A DNA stretch of 64,000 nucleotides from Clostridium_AD frigoriphilum (GTDB lineage: Bacteria > Bacillota > Clostridia > Clostridiales > Clostridiaceae), in the NCBI RefSeq assembly GCF_036541405.1, contig NZ_JAZHFS010000001.1, positions 186,001 through 250,000 on the forward strand. The letters are read 5' to 3'. Each line of letters starts with the position of its first letter. The stretch's first letter is position 1. A program made the translations under genes and the position numbers. This document shows, in pieces, positions 42,919-50,713 of the stretch. Under the pieces are notes generated by a model. The model did not search any database. It saw only the letters and a program-made list of their open reading frames with translations, and had not been told where the DNA came from.

Positions 42919-44295
42919 ATGTTTGATTTAGCATCAAATAAAGAATTACTAGAAAAAGTGTTTGCTAGATTTCAAATGCAGTGGCATATATATCAGAAGA
43001 TGTATTATTACTATTGTGGTATAACCGATACTGGTAAAGCTTTCAATGCAACACAAGGTGGAGCTTTTGATGATCCTATGATTGATAATTTTATTGATGC
43101 TGAAGGTGCCGGAAATTATAATTTTGTAAATGATAGATTTAATAATAGAATAAATACTAATTTTGTTAAAAGATTTGTTAAAGAAGAGGTTTCCTATAGT
43201 GTTGGTAATGATATTACTTACATAAGTAAGTCCAGTAATGACGATATAGTTAATACTTTAAAATATAATTTGGCTCATTGGAAAGAAGATCATGATTCCG
43301 TATTAGCTAAGAATATGCTTATATATTCTACAGCATACGAATTATATTATTTAGACAAAAACGCTGATTTTTGTAGTAGAGTCATTTCACCTCGACATGG
43401 GTTTGCTTATACTGATAATTGTGGGAATATAATATTTTTCTTACATATCTTCAGAAATGCTTTTGATCCTAAAATGTATATTGATATTTACACTGATAAT
43501 GAAATAATACATTGTGATGAAACATTTACAGAAGCATCGAGACAACCGCATTTATTTGGAGAGGTGCCTGTAGGAATCGCTAATTTGAGTGAAGAGGGTT
43601 GGCTTGATAGTGTATACCACGATATTAAAACTCTTCAGGATGCATATGAAACTAATTTAAGTGATATAAGTCAGGAAATAACTGAATTTAGAAATGCTTA
43701 TCTTGCTTTTAAAAATGCGCAGGTGGATGAAACTGATTTACCTGAAATGAAAAAAAATGGGATTATTCAATTTAAAGGTGATGGCTCGGCTGAATGGTTA
43801 GTTAAAAATATTAATGATACTTTTATCCAGAATACGTTAACTACCTTACAAGAGGTTATGTATAAAATTGCCGCGCACATAGATACAAATGAAAAAGCTA
43901 GTTCCAATACAAGTTCTTTAGCTTTAAGAGCAAAATTAATTTCGTTGGAAGAGAAGTGCAAGCTTAATCAGAAAGCATTATCTAATTGCATCAAAACAAG
44001 GAATCGTATGTTATTTCATATCCTTAATAATTTAAAAAATACAAACTATGATTATAAGGATATAAAGATAAAATATACTGCTAATATCCCAAGTGATGAT
44101 TTTATTATGGCTCAAACGATTGCTCAACTTGGAGATAAAATATCTATTGAAACCGCAGTAGCACAGCTTAGTTTTGTTGATAATCCAAAAGAAGAAAAGA
44201 AAAAACTTGAAGAACAGAACAAAGCTAATAGTATTGGAAATAATTTATTAAATCCTCCTATAAAAACTGAGCCAGTGGTGGTGAATAAGCAATGA
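42919..44295 (+). CDS. phage portal protein (SPP1 gp6-like)
   Basis: A 458-residue portal forming the dodecameric ring at the head vertex. SPP1/SPbeta-type portal features: an N-terminal RFQMQWHIYQKMYYYYCGIT, NTNFVKRFVKEEVSYSVGN, SRVISPRHGFAYTD, and a central helix with DAYETNLSDISQEI. The ATG at 42919 follows GGGAGGTGA. Confidence 0.88.
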   Translation: MFDLASNKELLEKVFARFQMQWHIYQKMYYYYCGITDTGKAFNATQGGAFDDPMIDNFIDAEGAGNYNFVNDRFNNRINTNFVKRFVKEEVSYSVGNDITYISKSSNDDIVNTLKYNLAHWKEDHDSVLAKNMLIYSTAYELYYLDKNADFCSRVISPRHGFAYTDNCGNIIFFLHIFRNAFDPKMYIDIYTDNEIIHCDETFTEASRQPHLFGEVPVGIANLSEEGWLDSVYHDIKTLQDAYETNLSDISQEITEFRNAYLAFKNAQVDETDLPEMKKNGIIQFKGDGSAEWLVKNINDTFIQNTLTTLQEVMYKIAAHIDTNEKASSNTSSLALRAKLISLEEKCKLNQKALSNCIKTRNRMLFHILNNLKNTNYDYKDIKIKYTANIPSDDFIMAQTIAQLGDKISIETAVAQLSFVDNPKEEKKKLEEQNKANSIGNNLLNPPIKTEPVVVNKQ

Positions 44296-44453
44296 AAGAA
44301 ATAGTATCTGAGGAAAATATTATAGATTTAACAAAATGTATTAAAGCTTCTGATATATTAGGGCTAATTTATACAATTAAAAAAGAAAATATCGGGACTA
44401 AGGATATTCCAATATACGTAAACACATTTTATTTGAATATTGGTGATGAATAA
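44292..44453 (+). CDS. small hypothetical protein
   Basis: A 53-residue acidic protein whose start overlaps the portal stop; its stop is followed immediately by the ATG of the minor head gene. It was too short to be obvious, but the tight packing argues it is translated. Function unknown. Confidence 0.55.
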   Translation: MKEIVSEENIIDLTKCIKASDILGLIYTIKKENIGTKDIPIYVNTFYLNIGDE

Positions 44454-45329
44454 ATGGATAAAGAATACAGAAAATTAATTGAGCAAATTAAAGTAGATGG
44501 TGAAAATTATAGCGATGAAGAAATGAAAATTATTTATAAAGGTCAAAAAACTGAACTAGATAAGCTTCATGCTTTGTTAGGAACACTATTTATTAAATAT
44601 GGTATAGATGGATTTTTGAAAATGAATGCCTCTCAAAAGGCTGATGTAGATATTAAAAGTATGTTAAAGTTAATGGGAAAGAATTTAGGCAATAGTGAGG
44701 TTTCAAAGGTTACTGACATATTGGAAAGTGTATTTAAAGATACTTACTATAAAAATGCTTATACAATGCAAAAGGGTATGAAAGTGGGACTCAAATTTGA
44801 TATGATAAGCCAAAAACATATAGATGCTGCAGTAAATGCAAAATATGATACTGAAATATTTTCAGATAGAATATGGAAACATAAAGCTGACCTTGTAGAT
44901 AAATTGCAAGCTAGTTTAATTAAAACTATGAATGGTGAAACGACTATTGATAAAGTAGCTAGGGATATTAAAAATACATTCAATGTAACGGCTTATGAAT
45001 CAAAACTACTTGTCGGTAATGAGTGTGCTAGAGTCCAATCACAAGCAAACGAGGATATAGCAGTTAGTACTGGAGTAGAACAGCAGATGTATTCGGCCAC
45101 ATTAGACGGGCAGACCTCTAGTGAATGTGCTGGTGATGATAGTAAAATATGGGATATAGATGATCCTGAAAAGGTAATTCCTCCTGAAAACCACGTTGGA
45201 TGTAGATGCTGCTTAATAAATGTGCCTTATGCTGGTTGGAGTCCAACTCAGCGTAGGGATAACGAAACTCATGAATTAATACCTAATCAAACTTATGCAG
45301 AATGGTCAAAAGATAAAGGAATAGATTAA
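44454..45329 (+). CDS. minor head protein (SPP1 gp7 / head morphogenesis family)
   Basis: A 291-residue protein with the gp7 family C-terminal block: ESKLLVGNECARVQSQANED, SATLDGQTSSECAGDDSKIW, PPENHVGCRCCLINVP. Family members enter the head with DNA and help ejection. It follows the portal, as in SPP1. Confidence 0.9.
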   Translation: MDKEYRKLIEQIKVDGENYSDEEMKIIYKGQKTELDKLHALLGTLFIKYGIDGFLKMNASQKADVDIKSMLKLMGKNLGNSEVSKVTDILESVFKDTYYKNAYTMQKGMKVGLKFDMISQKHIDAAVNAKYDTEIFSDRIWKHKADLVDKLQASLIKTMNGETTIDKVARDIKNTFNVTAYESKLLVGNECARVQSQANEDIAVSTGVEQQMYSATLDGQTSSECAGDDSKIWDIDDPEKVIPPENHVGCRCCLINVPYAGWSPTQRRDNETHELIPNQTYAEWSKDKGID

Positions 45330-45334
45330 ATAAA

Positions 45335-45360
45335 CTGTCATCTTAGAAATAAGGTGTTAT
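45335..45360 (+). terminator. weak terminator-like hairpin before the sponge genes
   Basis: GTCATCTTA-GAAA-TAAGGTG with a wobble pair, then a T-run; 8 bases after the minor head gene stop. It may reduce read-through or protect mRNA ends. Confidence 0.4.
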
Positions 45361-45393
45361 TTTTATGCTCAAAATAAGAAAGGTGGAGTTAAT

Positions 45394-45606
45394 ATGAATT
45401 TTGGTTTAGCGTTTGAAGAAGTGAAGAAAGGTAAAAGTATGAGGTTACCTAGTTGGGCACCAGATGTAATTATAAAAGCTCAAGTACCTGATGCCCATAG
45501 CAAAATGACCGCTCCTTATTTATATGTTGAAAGTAGATTTGGAAAGGTCCCATGGAAAGAAACTGTAATAGAACTATTTTCTGAGAAATGGGAGGTAGCC
45601 GAATAA
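45394..45606 (+). CDS. Tad2-like (DUF2829) predicted anti-Thoeris sponge
   Basis: A 70-residue protein matching the DUF2829/Tad2 pattern: MNFGLAFEEVKKGKSMRLPS at the start, a central MTAPYLYVESRFGKVPW and the closing ELFSEKWEV. Tad2 proteins are small phage tetramers that bind and hide glycocyclic ADP-ribose signals of Thoeris immunity. Family assignment is from motif reading; activity here is inference. RBS AAAGGTGGAG. Its stop overlaps the next start (TAATG), so the two sponge genes are coupled. Confidence 0.8.
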   Translation: MNFGLAFEEVKKGKSMRLPSWAPDVIIKAQVPDAHSKMTAPYLYVESRFGKVPWKETVIELFSEKWEVAE

Positions 45607-45809
45607 TGAATTCTCAATTAGAAAATAATTTTAAGTATCACACACCAATAGAAGGACAAACAGAAAAATATAATAAGATAAGAGAAAAGGCAAAAGAATT
45701 AGCATATTTGATTGATAAAATATGTCCTAATAGTAGAGAAAAAGCATTAGCAAACACTAAACTTGAAGAAGTTTCAATGTGGGCAAATGCCTCAATAGCA
45801 AGAAACTAG
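45606..45809 (+). CDS. Acb2/Tad1-like hairpin-domain protein, predicted anti-CBASS/anti-Thoeris sponge
   Basis: A 67-residue helical protein with the Acb2 family pattern: NFKYHTPIEGQTEKYNKIRE, KAKELAYLIDKICPNSREKA, LANTKLEEVSMWANASIARN. Acb2 forms hexamers that bind cyclic di- and trinucleotides of CBASS; the related Tad1 binds Thoeris signals. The tryptophan-Ala-Asn-Ala-x-Ile-Ala-Arg-Asn ending is especially diagnostic. Start ATG at 45606 after GGGAGGTAG, overlapping the Tad2-like stop. Ligand range of this copy unknown. Confidence 0.82.
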   Translation: MNSQLENNFKYHTPIEGQTEKYNKIREKAKELAYLIDKICPNSREKALANTKLEEVSMWANASIARN

Positions 45810-45840
45810 CACTTATTTAATTATAGGTGCTTTTATTATA
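45804..45840 (+). terminator. terminator-like hairpin after the sponge genes
   Basis: AGCAC and GGTGCT arms around an AT loop, then TTTTATTATA, beginning at the acb2-like stop. With the hairpin at 45335 it brackets the two-gene unit. Confidence 0.5.
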
Positions 45841-45901
45841 CCCCAAAATAAGATGCGTTCTAGGTTCTAAGGAGTCTGAGAGGGCAAAAGGAGTTATTAA
45901 T

Positions 45902-46522
45902 ATGCCAATAGAAAATTTTGCAGAGGTACAAGAATATTTAACAGCAAACAATGTAGAGGGAAATGAAGTAAAAACCTATATGGATAGTTTAAAGGTCGAA
46001 CCGACTTTAGAGGTATTTAAAGGGTTAGCAAGCACTAACGTAGATTTTAAAAGTTACATGGATTCAGAAAAAGATAAACATTCAGCAAAAGGGTTAGAAA
46101 CTTGGAAAATAAATAATCTTGGTAAAGCCGTTGATGATGAAGTTAATAAAAGATTCCCAAAGGCTGATCCAAAGGATGTGGAGTTTGCTAAATATAAAGC
46201 AGAACAAGAAAAAACAACAGCTGCGACTAATGCAACCATAGCTAAAATGATAGCTGATAGCGCACATAAGGACCTAACAAATAAGGCCTTACAGTATGCC
46301 AGTGAAAAAAAACTTCCCGCTGATTTAGTTGGTTACTTTATTGGAGCAGATCAAGAAACTACTGATAAAAATTTAGAAAAATTGATGGCAACTATGACGG
46401 CACATGATGAAGCAATTAAATTAGAATTTGCGAAAGGTAATAGTTATACTCCTCCCGCTGGTGGAACCACATTAACTGGGGATGAAAAAATAAGGGCAGA
46501 TATTGCGAAATGGATGAAATAA
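45902..46522 (+). CDS. scaffolding protein (DUF4355-like)
   Basis: A 206-residue acidic helical protein with central coiled coil (DPKDVEFAKYKAEQEKTTAA) and a short C-terminal helix ending in IAKWMK, as in DUF4355 scaffolds that guide capsid assembly. Directly before the major capsid gene, as expected. ATG at 45902. Confidence 0.8.
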   Translation: MPIENFAEVQEYLTANNVEGNEVKTYMDSLKVEPTLEVFKGLASTNVDFKSYMDSEKDKHSAKGLETWKINNLGKAVDDEVNKRFPKADPKDVEFAKYKAEQEKTTAATNATIAKMIADSAHKDLTNKALQYASEKKLPADLVGYFIGADQETTDKNLEKLMATMTAHDEAIKLEFAKGNSYTPPAGGTTLTGDEKIRADIAKWMK

Positions 46523-46574
46523 AGGTTTCAGGCTTCCTTAAAAAGCACTTTATAAAAAGAAAGAGGTAATTTAA

Positions 46575-47525
46575 ATGCCAGTTAACGTATTAGAATATGC
46601 AACTTTATTTCAACAGGAATTAGATAAACAAGTAGTAGCTGGAGCCGTTACAGGATTTATGGAAGGTAACGCAGGCTTAGTTTCATATTCTGGTGGTAAA
46701 ACCGTAAAGGTACCTAAAATTTCTATGGATGGATTAGGCGATTATGATAGAAATACAGGATTTAAAAAAGGTGCTGCAACACTAGAGTTTGAACCATTTG
46801 TTATGGGACAAGATCGTGCAACTAGCTTTTCTTTAGATTCTCAGGATGTTAATGAAACAAACTTTGTTGCTTCTGCTTCAAACTTAATGGGAGAATTTCA
46901 ACGTGTTAAGGTTATTCCAGAAGTTGATGCGTTTAGACTTAGTAAAATTGCAACGCTCGCTATAGCTAAAGCTGGTAATTGCGTTAGTTATGGATATACA
47001 CCTATAGCAACTGATATTCTTACTAAAATAAGGGCAGACATTGCAGCGGTACAAGACGTAATTGGTTCTGGTGTGCAATTATTAGTAGTCATGTCAATTC
47101 TTACAAAAAATGTTTTAGGAAATAGTACTGAAATTGTTAAACAGTTAACCGTTGGAGGAATATCACCTGTACAGGCTGGAATAATGACAACAGGTGCGAG
47201 TATCGACCTTAAAGTAACTATGATTGATAAATGTCCAATAATTGAGGTTCCAAGTGCTTTAATGAAAACTGCTTTTGTATTTGCAGATGGTTCAACTAAC
47301 TTTGGATTTAAAGTTGCAGACGATGCTAAAAATATTAACTGGATTATAATGGCACAAAATACAGCAATAGCAGTATGTAAAACAGATACTATGAGAATAT
47401 TTGATCCTAATACAAACCAAGATGCTGACGCTTGGAAATTAGATTATAGAAAATATCATGATTTATTTATCATGGATAACAAATATGTAACATTAAAGGT
47501 AAACATTAAGGAGGCTGCGGTATAG
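46575..47525 (+). CDS. major capsid protein
   Basis: A 316-residue HK97-fold capsid subunit, judged by position after the scaffold and by features such as NVLEYATLFQQELDKQVVAG, TVKVPKISMDGLGDYDRNTG, the E-loop-like region, and a C-terminal KTDTMRIFDPNTNQDADAW. RBS AAAGAGGTA. Likely the most abundant virion protein. Confidence 0.88.
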   Translation: MPVNVLEYATLFQQELDKQVVAGAVTGFMEGNAGLVSYSGGKTVKVPKISMDGLGDYDRNTGFKKGAATLEFEPFVMGQDRATSFSLDSQDVNETNFVASASNLMGEFQRVKVIPEVDAFRLSKIATLAIAKAGNCVSYGYTPIATDILTKIRADIAAVQDVIGSGVQLLVVMSILTKNVLGNSTEIVKQLTVGGISPVQAGIMTTGASIDLKVTMIDKCPIIEVPSALMKTAFVFADGSTNFGFKVADDAKNINWIIMAQNTAIAVCKTDTMRIFDPNTNQDADAWKLDYRKYHDLFIMDNKYVTLKVNIKEAAV

Positions 47526-47526
47526 T

Positions 47527-47721
47527 ATGTTTGAATTAAAGAAACTTAATGTACACAAAATCGTGCAAACTGAGAAAGAAAAAGATATGTTATTAAACAG
47601 AGGCTATGTTGAATGTATCAGAAAAGAATTTTTAGAAAACATTGATTCGGAAATGGTACCAGCTAAGTTTGAAGAACCAGTAAAAGTTGAAGAAAAAGAA
47701 CCTAAAAAGGGTAAGGCCTAA
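47527..47721 (+). CDS. small acidic/basic hypothetical after capsid
   Basis: A 64-residue protein starting right after the capsid stop; N-terminal half folded-looking (LNVHKIVQTEKEKDMLLNRG), C-terminal half a Glu/Lys tail. It occupies the place of small head-decoration or connector-associated proteins. A GGTAAGGC/GCCTACC hairpin follows its end. Confidence 0.6.
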   Translation: MFELKKLNVHKIVQTEKEKDMLLNRGYVECIRKEFLENIDSEMVPAKFEEPVKVEEKEPKKGKA

Positions 47722-47751
47722 AGCCTACCCTTATTTTTAAGGGAGGTAATT

Positions 47752-48078
47752 ATGGTAATTGATGATTTGAAAATACTATTGCCTAGTGCAAATGAGATAA
47801 TATTGAATTTATATATAAGAAAAGCCACTACTTTAATAGTAGCTTATATGAATAATGACAAGATAACTGATGCTGAGTTATATCCAGATGCTGTTATTGA
47901 GTATGTGACTATAAGTATGAATAAGAGAGGGAATGAAGGACTTCAAAGTTTTGGTCAAGGCAGTCGTAGTGGAACTTATGTTACTGGATTAACCGATACG
48001 GTAAAAGCTTTATTACCTCCTCCTTATGTGAGGATGTTGGGTGTTAAAAGTTGTAAGGAGGTGGATCCAATTGCTTAA
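47752..48078 (+). CDS. head-tail connector protein (gp6-like adaptor)
   Basis: A 108-residue all-helical protein of the HK97 gp6/SPP1 gp15 type (VIDDLKILLPSANEIILNLY, IRKATTLIVAYMNND, AVIEYVTISMNKRGNEG). It would form the ring below the portal. RBS GGGAGGTAA. Confidence 0.75.
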   Translation: MVIDDLKILLPSANEIILNLYIRKATTLIVAYMNNDKITDAELYPDAVIEYVTISMNKRGNEGLQSFGQGSRSGTYVTGLTDTVKALLPPPYVRMLGVKSCKEVDPIA

Positions 48079-48391
48079 AAACAATACAGTCGGAATATGG
48101 AATAAAGGACCTAGTACAAAGGTTAACGGCATTACAATTCCTGGTGTATTAGGTTGGGTTAAGGATATTGACGTCGATATACAACCCTATAGTAAAGCTT
48201 TATTGCTTAAAAACTATGGCTATGATATTGAAGTAGATAAGCGTGTATATGTTGATTACTTTGATAGCAATATCAATATAGGAACAATTTTAAAATATAC
48301 TGATAAATATGGAAAAGAAATTAATTTAAGTGTGAAAGTTATCCCTTGGGATGATGAATATATGGAAATTATATGTCTAGGAGTGAGTTGA
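48071..48391 (+). CDS. head closure / stopper-like protein
   Basis: A 106-residue beta-rich protein in the usual slot of SPP1 gp16-like stoppers. The TTG at 48071, after GGAGGTGG, overlaps the previous gene by eight bases; the longer upstream frame would begin inside that gene. Assigned by position and size. Confidence 0.6.
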   Translation: MLKNNTVGIWNKGPSTKVNGITIPGVLGWVKDIDVDIQPYSKALLLKNYGYDIEVDKRVYVDYFDSNINIGTILKYTDKYGKEINLSVKVIPWDDEYMEIICLGVS

Positions 48392-48742
48392 ATGGATTAT
48401 AAGAGTTATAAAAATGCTGTATTACTAGCTATGAAGCTATGTAAACATGAATTTTGTGTTGGTATAGGAACGCTAGCTGTTGCTGAGGTTCAATCTATAA
48501 CCCCAGTTGGTGTTGGTACTGTTAATCCTGGTAACTTAGAAAAATGTATTGTTTCTGAGGTGATTTCAGGTGATGAGGGCATTTATATAGGTGTTACTAC
48601 TGGTGCTCCTTATGGGAAATGGGTAGACCAAGGTTCTAGCAAACAAAAGGCTCAACATTTTTTACAAGATGGTGCAAATAACGCGTCACCTAAGTTAGCT
48701 TTGGTTGCAGAGAGAGTTTATAAACAAAGGATGGGTAAATGA
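48392..48742 (+). CDS. HK97 gp10-like tail completion protein
   Basis: A 116-residue protein with GAPYGKWVDQGSSKQKAQHFLQDG, the conserved YA.xVExGT...PxPFL-like region of gp10 family proteins that join head and tail. It starts on the base after the previous stop. Confidence 0.72.
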   Translation: MDYKSYKNAVLLAMKLCKHEFCVGIGTLAVAEVQSITPVGVGTVNPGNLEKCIVSEVISGDEGIYIGVTTGAPYGKWVDQGSSKQKAQHFLQDGANNASPKLALVAERVYKQRMGK

Positions 48743-49116
48743 TGTTAGAGCTATATGAAATATTAAGTAATATTATTGAGCCTATTTGTCCATGTTTTGT
48801 GGACCATTACCCAACTACATTAGATAAGGTTTATCCCTATGTAGAAATTAGTTTTCCCAACGTAACACCTAATAATAGCTTTAGTGATAATAACCTCTTA
48901 GAAGTGAGCATATGGCATAATTTAGACACTGATATAATGGCGATTGAGACTATAACGGATACTATTCATAAATTATTAAATAAAACTCATTATTTAACAT
49001 CCAATATGCATGTGTCTATAAATAGAGAAACACCACATCGTATAGTATTGAATGATGAAATGATAGGAATACAAAGAAGGAAATTGAGGTATAAAGTAAC
49101 AATTTACAAAATTTAA
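48739..49116 (+). CDS. tail terminator-like protein
   Basis: A 125-residue protein in the tail terminator slot (lambda gpU/SPP1 gp17 type), with VYPYVEISFPNVTPNNSF and a closing QRRKLRYKVTIYKI strand. It overlaps the gp10-like stop (ATGA). Assigned mostly by synteny. Confidence 0.65.
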   Translation: MMLELYEILSNIIEPICPCFVDHYPTTLDKVYPYVEISFPNVTPNNSFSDNNLLEVSIWHNLDTDIMAIETITDTIHKLLNKTHYLTSNMHVSINRETPHRIVLNDEMIGIQRRKLRYKVTIYKI

Positions 49117-49128
49117 GGAGGAATTTAC

Positions 49129-50013
49129 ATGGGAAAAGGAAGCACAAATACAATAGGACTTACCGCTGCAACCTTACAACATTTACTAGTAGATGCCGGA
49201 GCAGTATATAAAAATTATGCCTTAGCAAACGAGGCTCTTATAGGTGCAACCTCAGGGGGAAATGAATTTGATATCAAGCCCAAAACGCGTGACATTAAAG
49301 TAGATGGAATTAAAGGTACCGTAAAAGGGCTAACTCAATTGGTTAGCACAGAGGTATCTCTAAAGGTTAATATGTTAGAAATAACTACTGATACGTTGAA
49401 AATGGCGCTTATGGCTGATGTTGATACTGCAAGCAATCCGGATTATGACATAATCACTGGAAAAAATAATATAGAGTTAAGTGATTATATTGATAACATA
49501 GCATTAGTTGGTACAATTAGTGGTTCAACTTTACCAATTGTTATTATATTGAAAAATGCACTTTCTACTGATGGTATTAAATTTAGTAATAAAGATGCAG
49601 CCGACAACTTATTACCTATTACATTTACTGCCAATGTAGACCCAGCAATACCAGCAGCAAGTGTTTACGAAATACATTACCCAAAAATAACAGATGGCGT
49701 TTTATTTAGTATACAAGAGATTCCAATAATTGATAATGGCAAGATTGTATTAACCTTTAATGAGATAGTGGCTGCAACAGTCGCAAAAGATGGATTTGTA
49801 GTTACTATTGATGGTGTAGCAGACATTGTTACAGCTTCAGCGAGAGGTGTAAATAATCTCTATACTATTGCACTAACTTTAACTACATCGCCTACTAGCG
49901 GACAAGTAGTAACCGTTGCTTATACTAAACCTACACTTGATGCAAATGATGTTAAATCATTAGAGGGTATAGTGTTAAATACCTTCGAGGCAACAGCAGT
50001 AACAAATAACTAA
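49129..50013 (+). CDS. major tail tube protein with C-terminal Ig-like domain
   Basis: A 294-residue tail tube subunit. The first about 190 residues form the tube fold (DIKPKTRDIKVDGIKGTVKG, VSLKVNMLEITTDTLKMAL). The last 95 residues (IVLTFNEIVAATVAKDGFVV, VNNLYTIALTLTTSPTSGQV) look like a SwmB/Ig-like module that would project from the tail surface and aid adsorption. RBS AAGGAGG. Confidence 0.82.
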   Translation: MGKGSTNTIGLTAATLQHLLVDAGAVYKNYALANEALIGATSGGNEFDIKPKTRDIKVDGIKGTVKGLTQLVSTEVSLKVNMLEITTDTLKMALMADVDTASNPDYDIITGKNNIELSDYIDNIALVGTISGSTLPIVIILKNALSTDGIKFSNKDAADNLLPITFTANVDPAIPAASVYEIHYPKITDGVLFSIQEIPIIDNGKIVLTFNEIVAATVAKDGFVVTIDGVADIVTASARGVNNLYTIALTLTTSPTSGQVVTVAYTKPTLDANDVKSLEGIVLNTFEATAVTNN

Positions 50014-50017
50014 AAGC

Positions 50018-50043
50018 AAGCACTCTTTAATTAGGGTGCTTTT
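50018..50043 (+). terminator. terminator-like hairpin after tail tube gene
   Basis: AAGCAC and GTGCTT arms with an AT-rich loop and a following T-run. Similar in sequence to the hairpin at 45804. It may set the excess of tube protein over downstream tail genes. Confidence 0.5.
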
Positions 50044-50075
50044 CTTATTATAAAAAAATATTGGAGGTACTTATT

Positions 50076-50411
50076 ATGAGAACATTAAAAACTGCTGATT
50101 TATTCAGCTTAAGTCGAATATTAAAAAAAATGAATGTGAAAAAAGATATTAAGGAAATAGCAAAGAATGTTACAGGACTAGCAAAAGAGGACAAGGCAAA
50201 AGCAGAACAGGAAATGCAAATTGACTTGATGATGATATTTATTGAAAATATTGGTGTTGCTGAAAAGGAAATAGATAAATTATTAGGTGATTTAACTGGC
50301 AAAACAGCTAAAGAAATTGAAGAATTAGGGTTAACGGAGTTAATAGATTTATTTAAAGAACTAATGGCCCAAGAAGGTGTTGGCAGTTTTTTATCTCAAG
50401 CAGTCAAATAG
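50076..50411 (+). CDS. tail assembly chaperone (gpG-like)
   Basis: A 111-residue helical acidic protein between tail tube and tape measure genes, the place of lambda gpG. Start ATG at 50076 after GGAGGT. Its last codons include the slippery heptamer at 50387, from which a -1 shift gives the longer GT-type product. Confidence 0.8.
   Translation: MRTLKTADLFSLSRILKKMNVKKDIKEIAKNVTGLAKEDKAKAEQEMQIDLMMIFIENIGVAEKEIDKLLGDLTGKTAKEIEELGLTELIDLFKELMAQEGVGSFLSQAVK
50387..50393 (+). promoter_or_regulatory. -1 programmed ribosomal frameshift site
   Basis: T TTT TTA in the zero frame (X XXY YYZ pattern), seven codons before the gpG-like stop. The -1 frame is open from 50357 to 50713, so slippage fuses the two tail chaperone frames. 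Confidence 0.75.
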
Positions 50412-50713
50412 ATGATGTTGGCTGCCTAGATATGCTTTTAAATCGTTATAAATCTATAGACTACGTAATGGACCTAGATATTAATGAGGGCATAGAGCAG
50501 ATAACGCAAGCCTATAGAATGGATGCAGAGGACAAACTCTATAAACAGTATTTAATAGATTACGGGAATATGGATAAAGAACATTATATGAGTTTTGAGA
50601 GCTATAAGGAAAAAGCTTTTAAACCTAAAGTCGTTGTAACTGAGAAAAATGTAAAAGAAATATTAAAGGAAGCTGAACGAATAAAGGCTATGGACCAAAA
50701 GGGAGGGAAATAG
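50390..50713 (+). CDS. tail assembly chaperone extension (gpT-like, made by frameshift)
   Basis: About 107 residues in the -1 frame, helical and acidic (YVMDLDINEGIEQITQAYRM, YGNMDKEHYMSFESYKEKAF). The ATG at 50432 has no ribosome binding site, so expression as a gpG-gpT fusion through the slippery site is more likely than independent initiation. It ends just before the tape measure gene. Confidence 0.75.
   Translation, partial: FISSSQIDDVGCLDMLLNRYKSIDYVMDLDINEGIEQITQAYRMDAEDKLYKQYLIDYGNMDKEHYMSFESYKEKAFKPKVVVTEKNVKEILKEAERIKAMDQKGGK

Noticed and set aside
50432..50713. Independent gene for the second tail chaperone frame starting at its ATG
   Set aside because: No ribosome binding site precedes it, whereas a well-placed slippery heptamer upstream explains its expression as a fusion.
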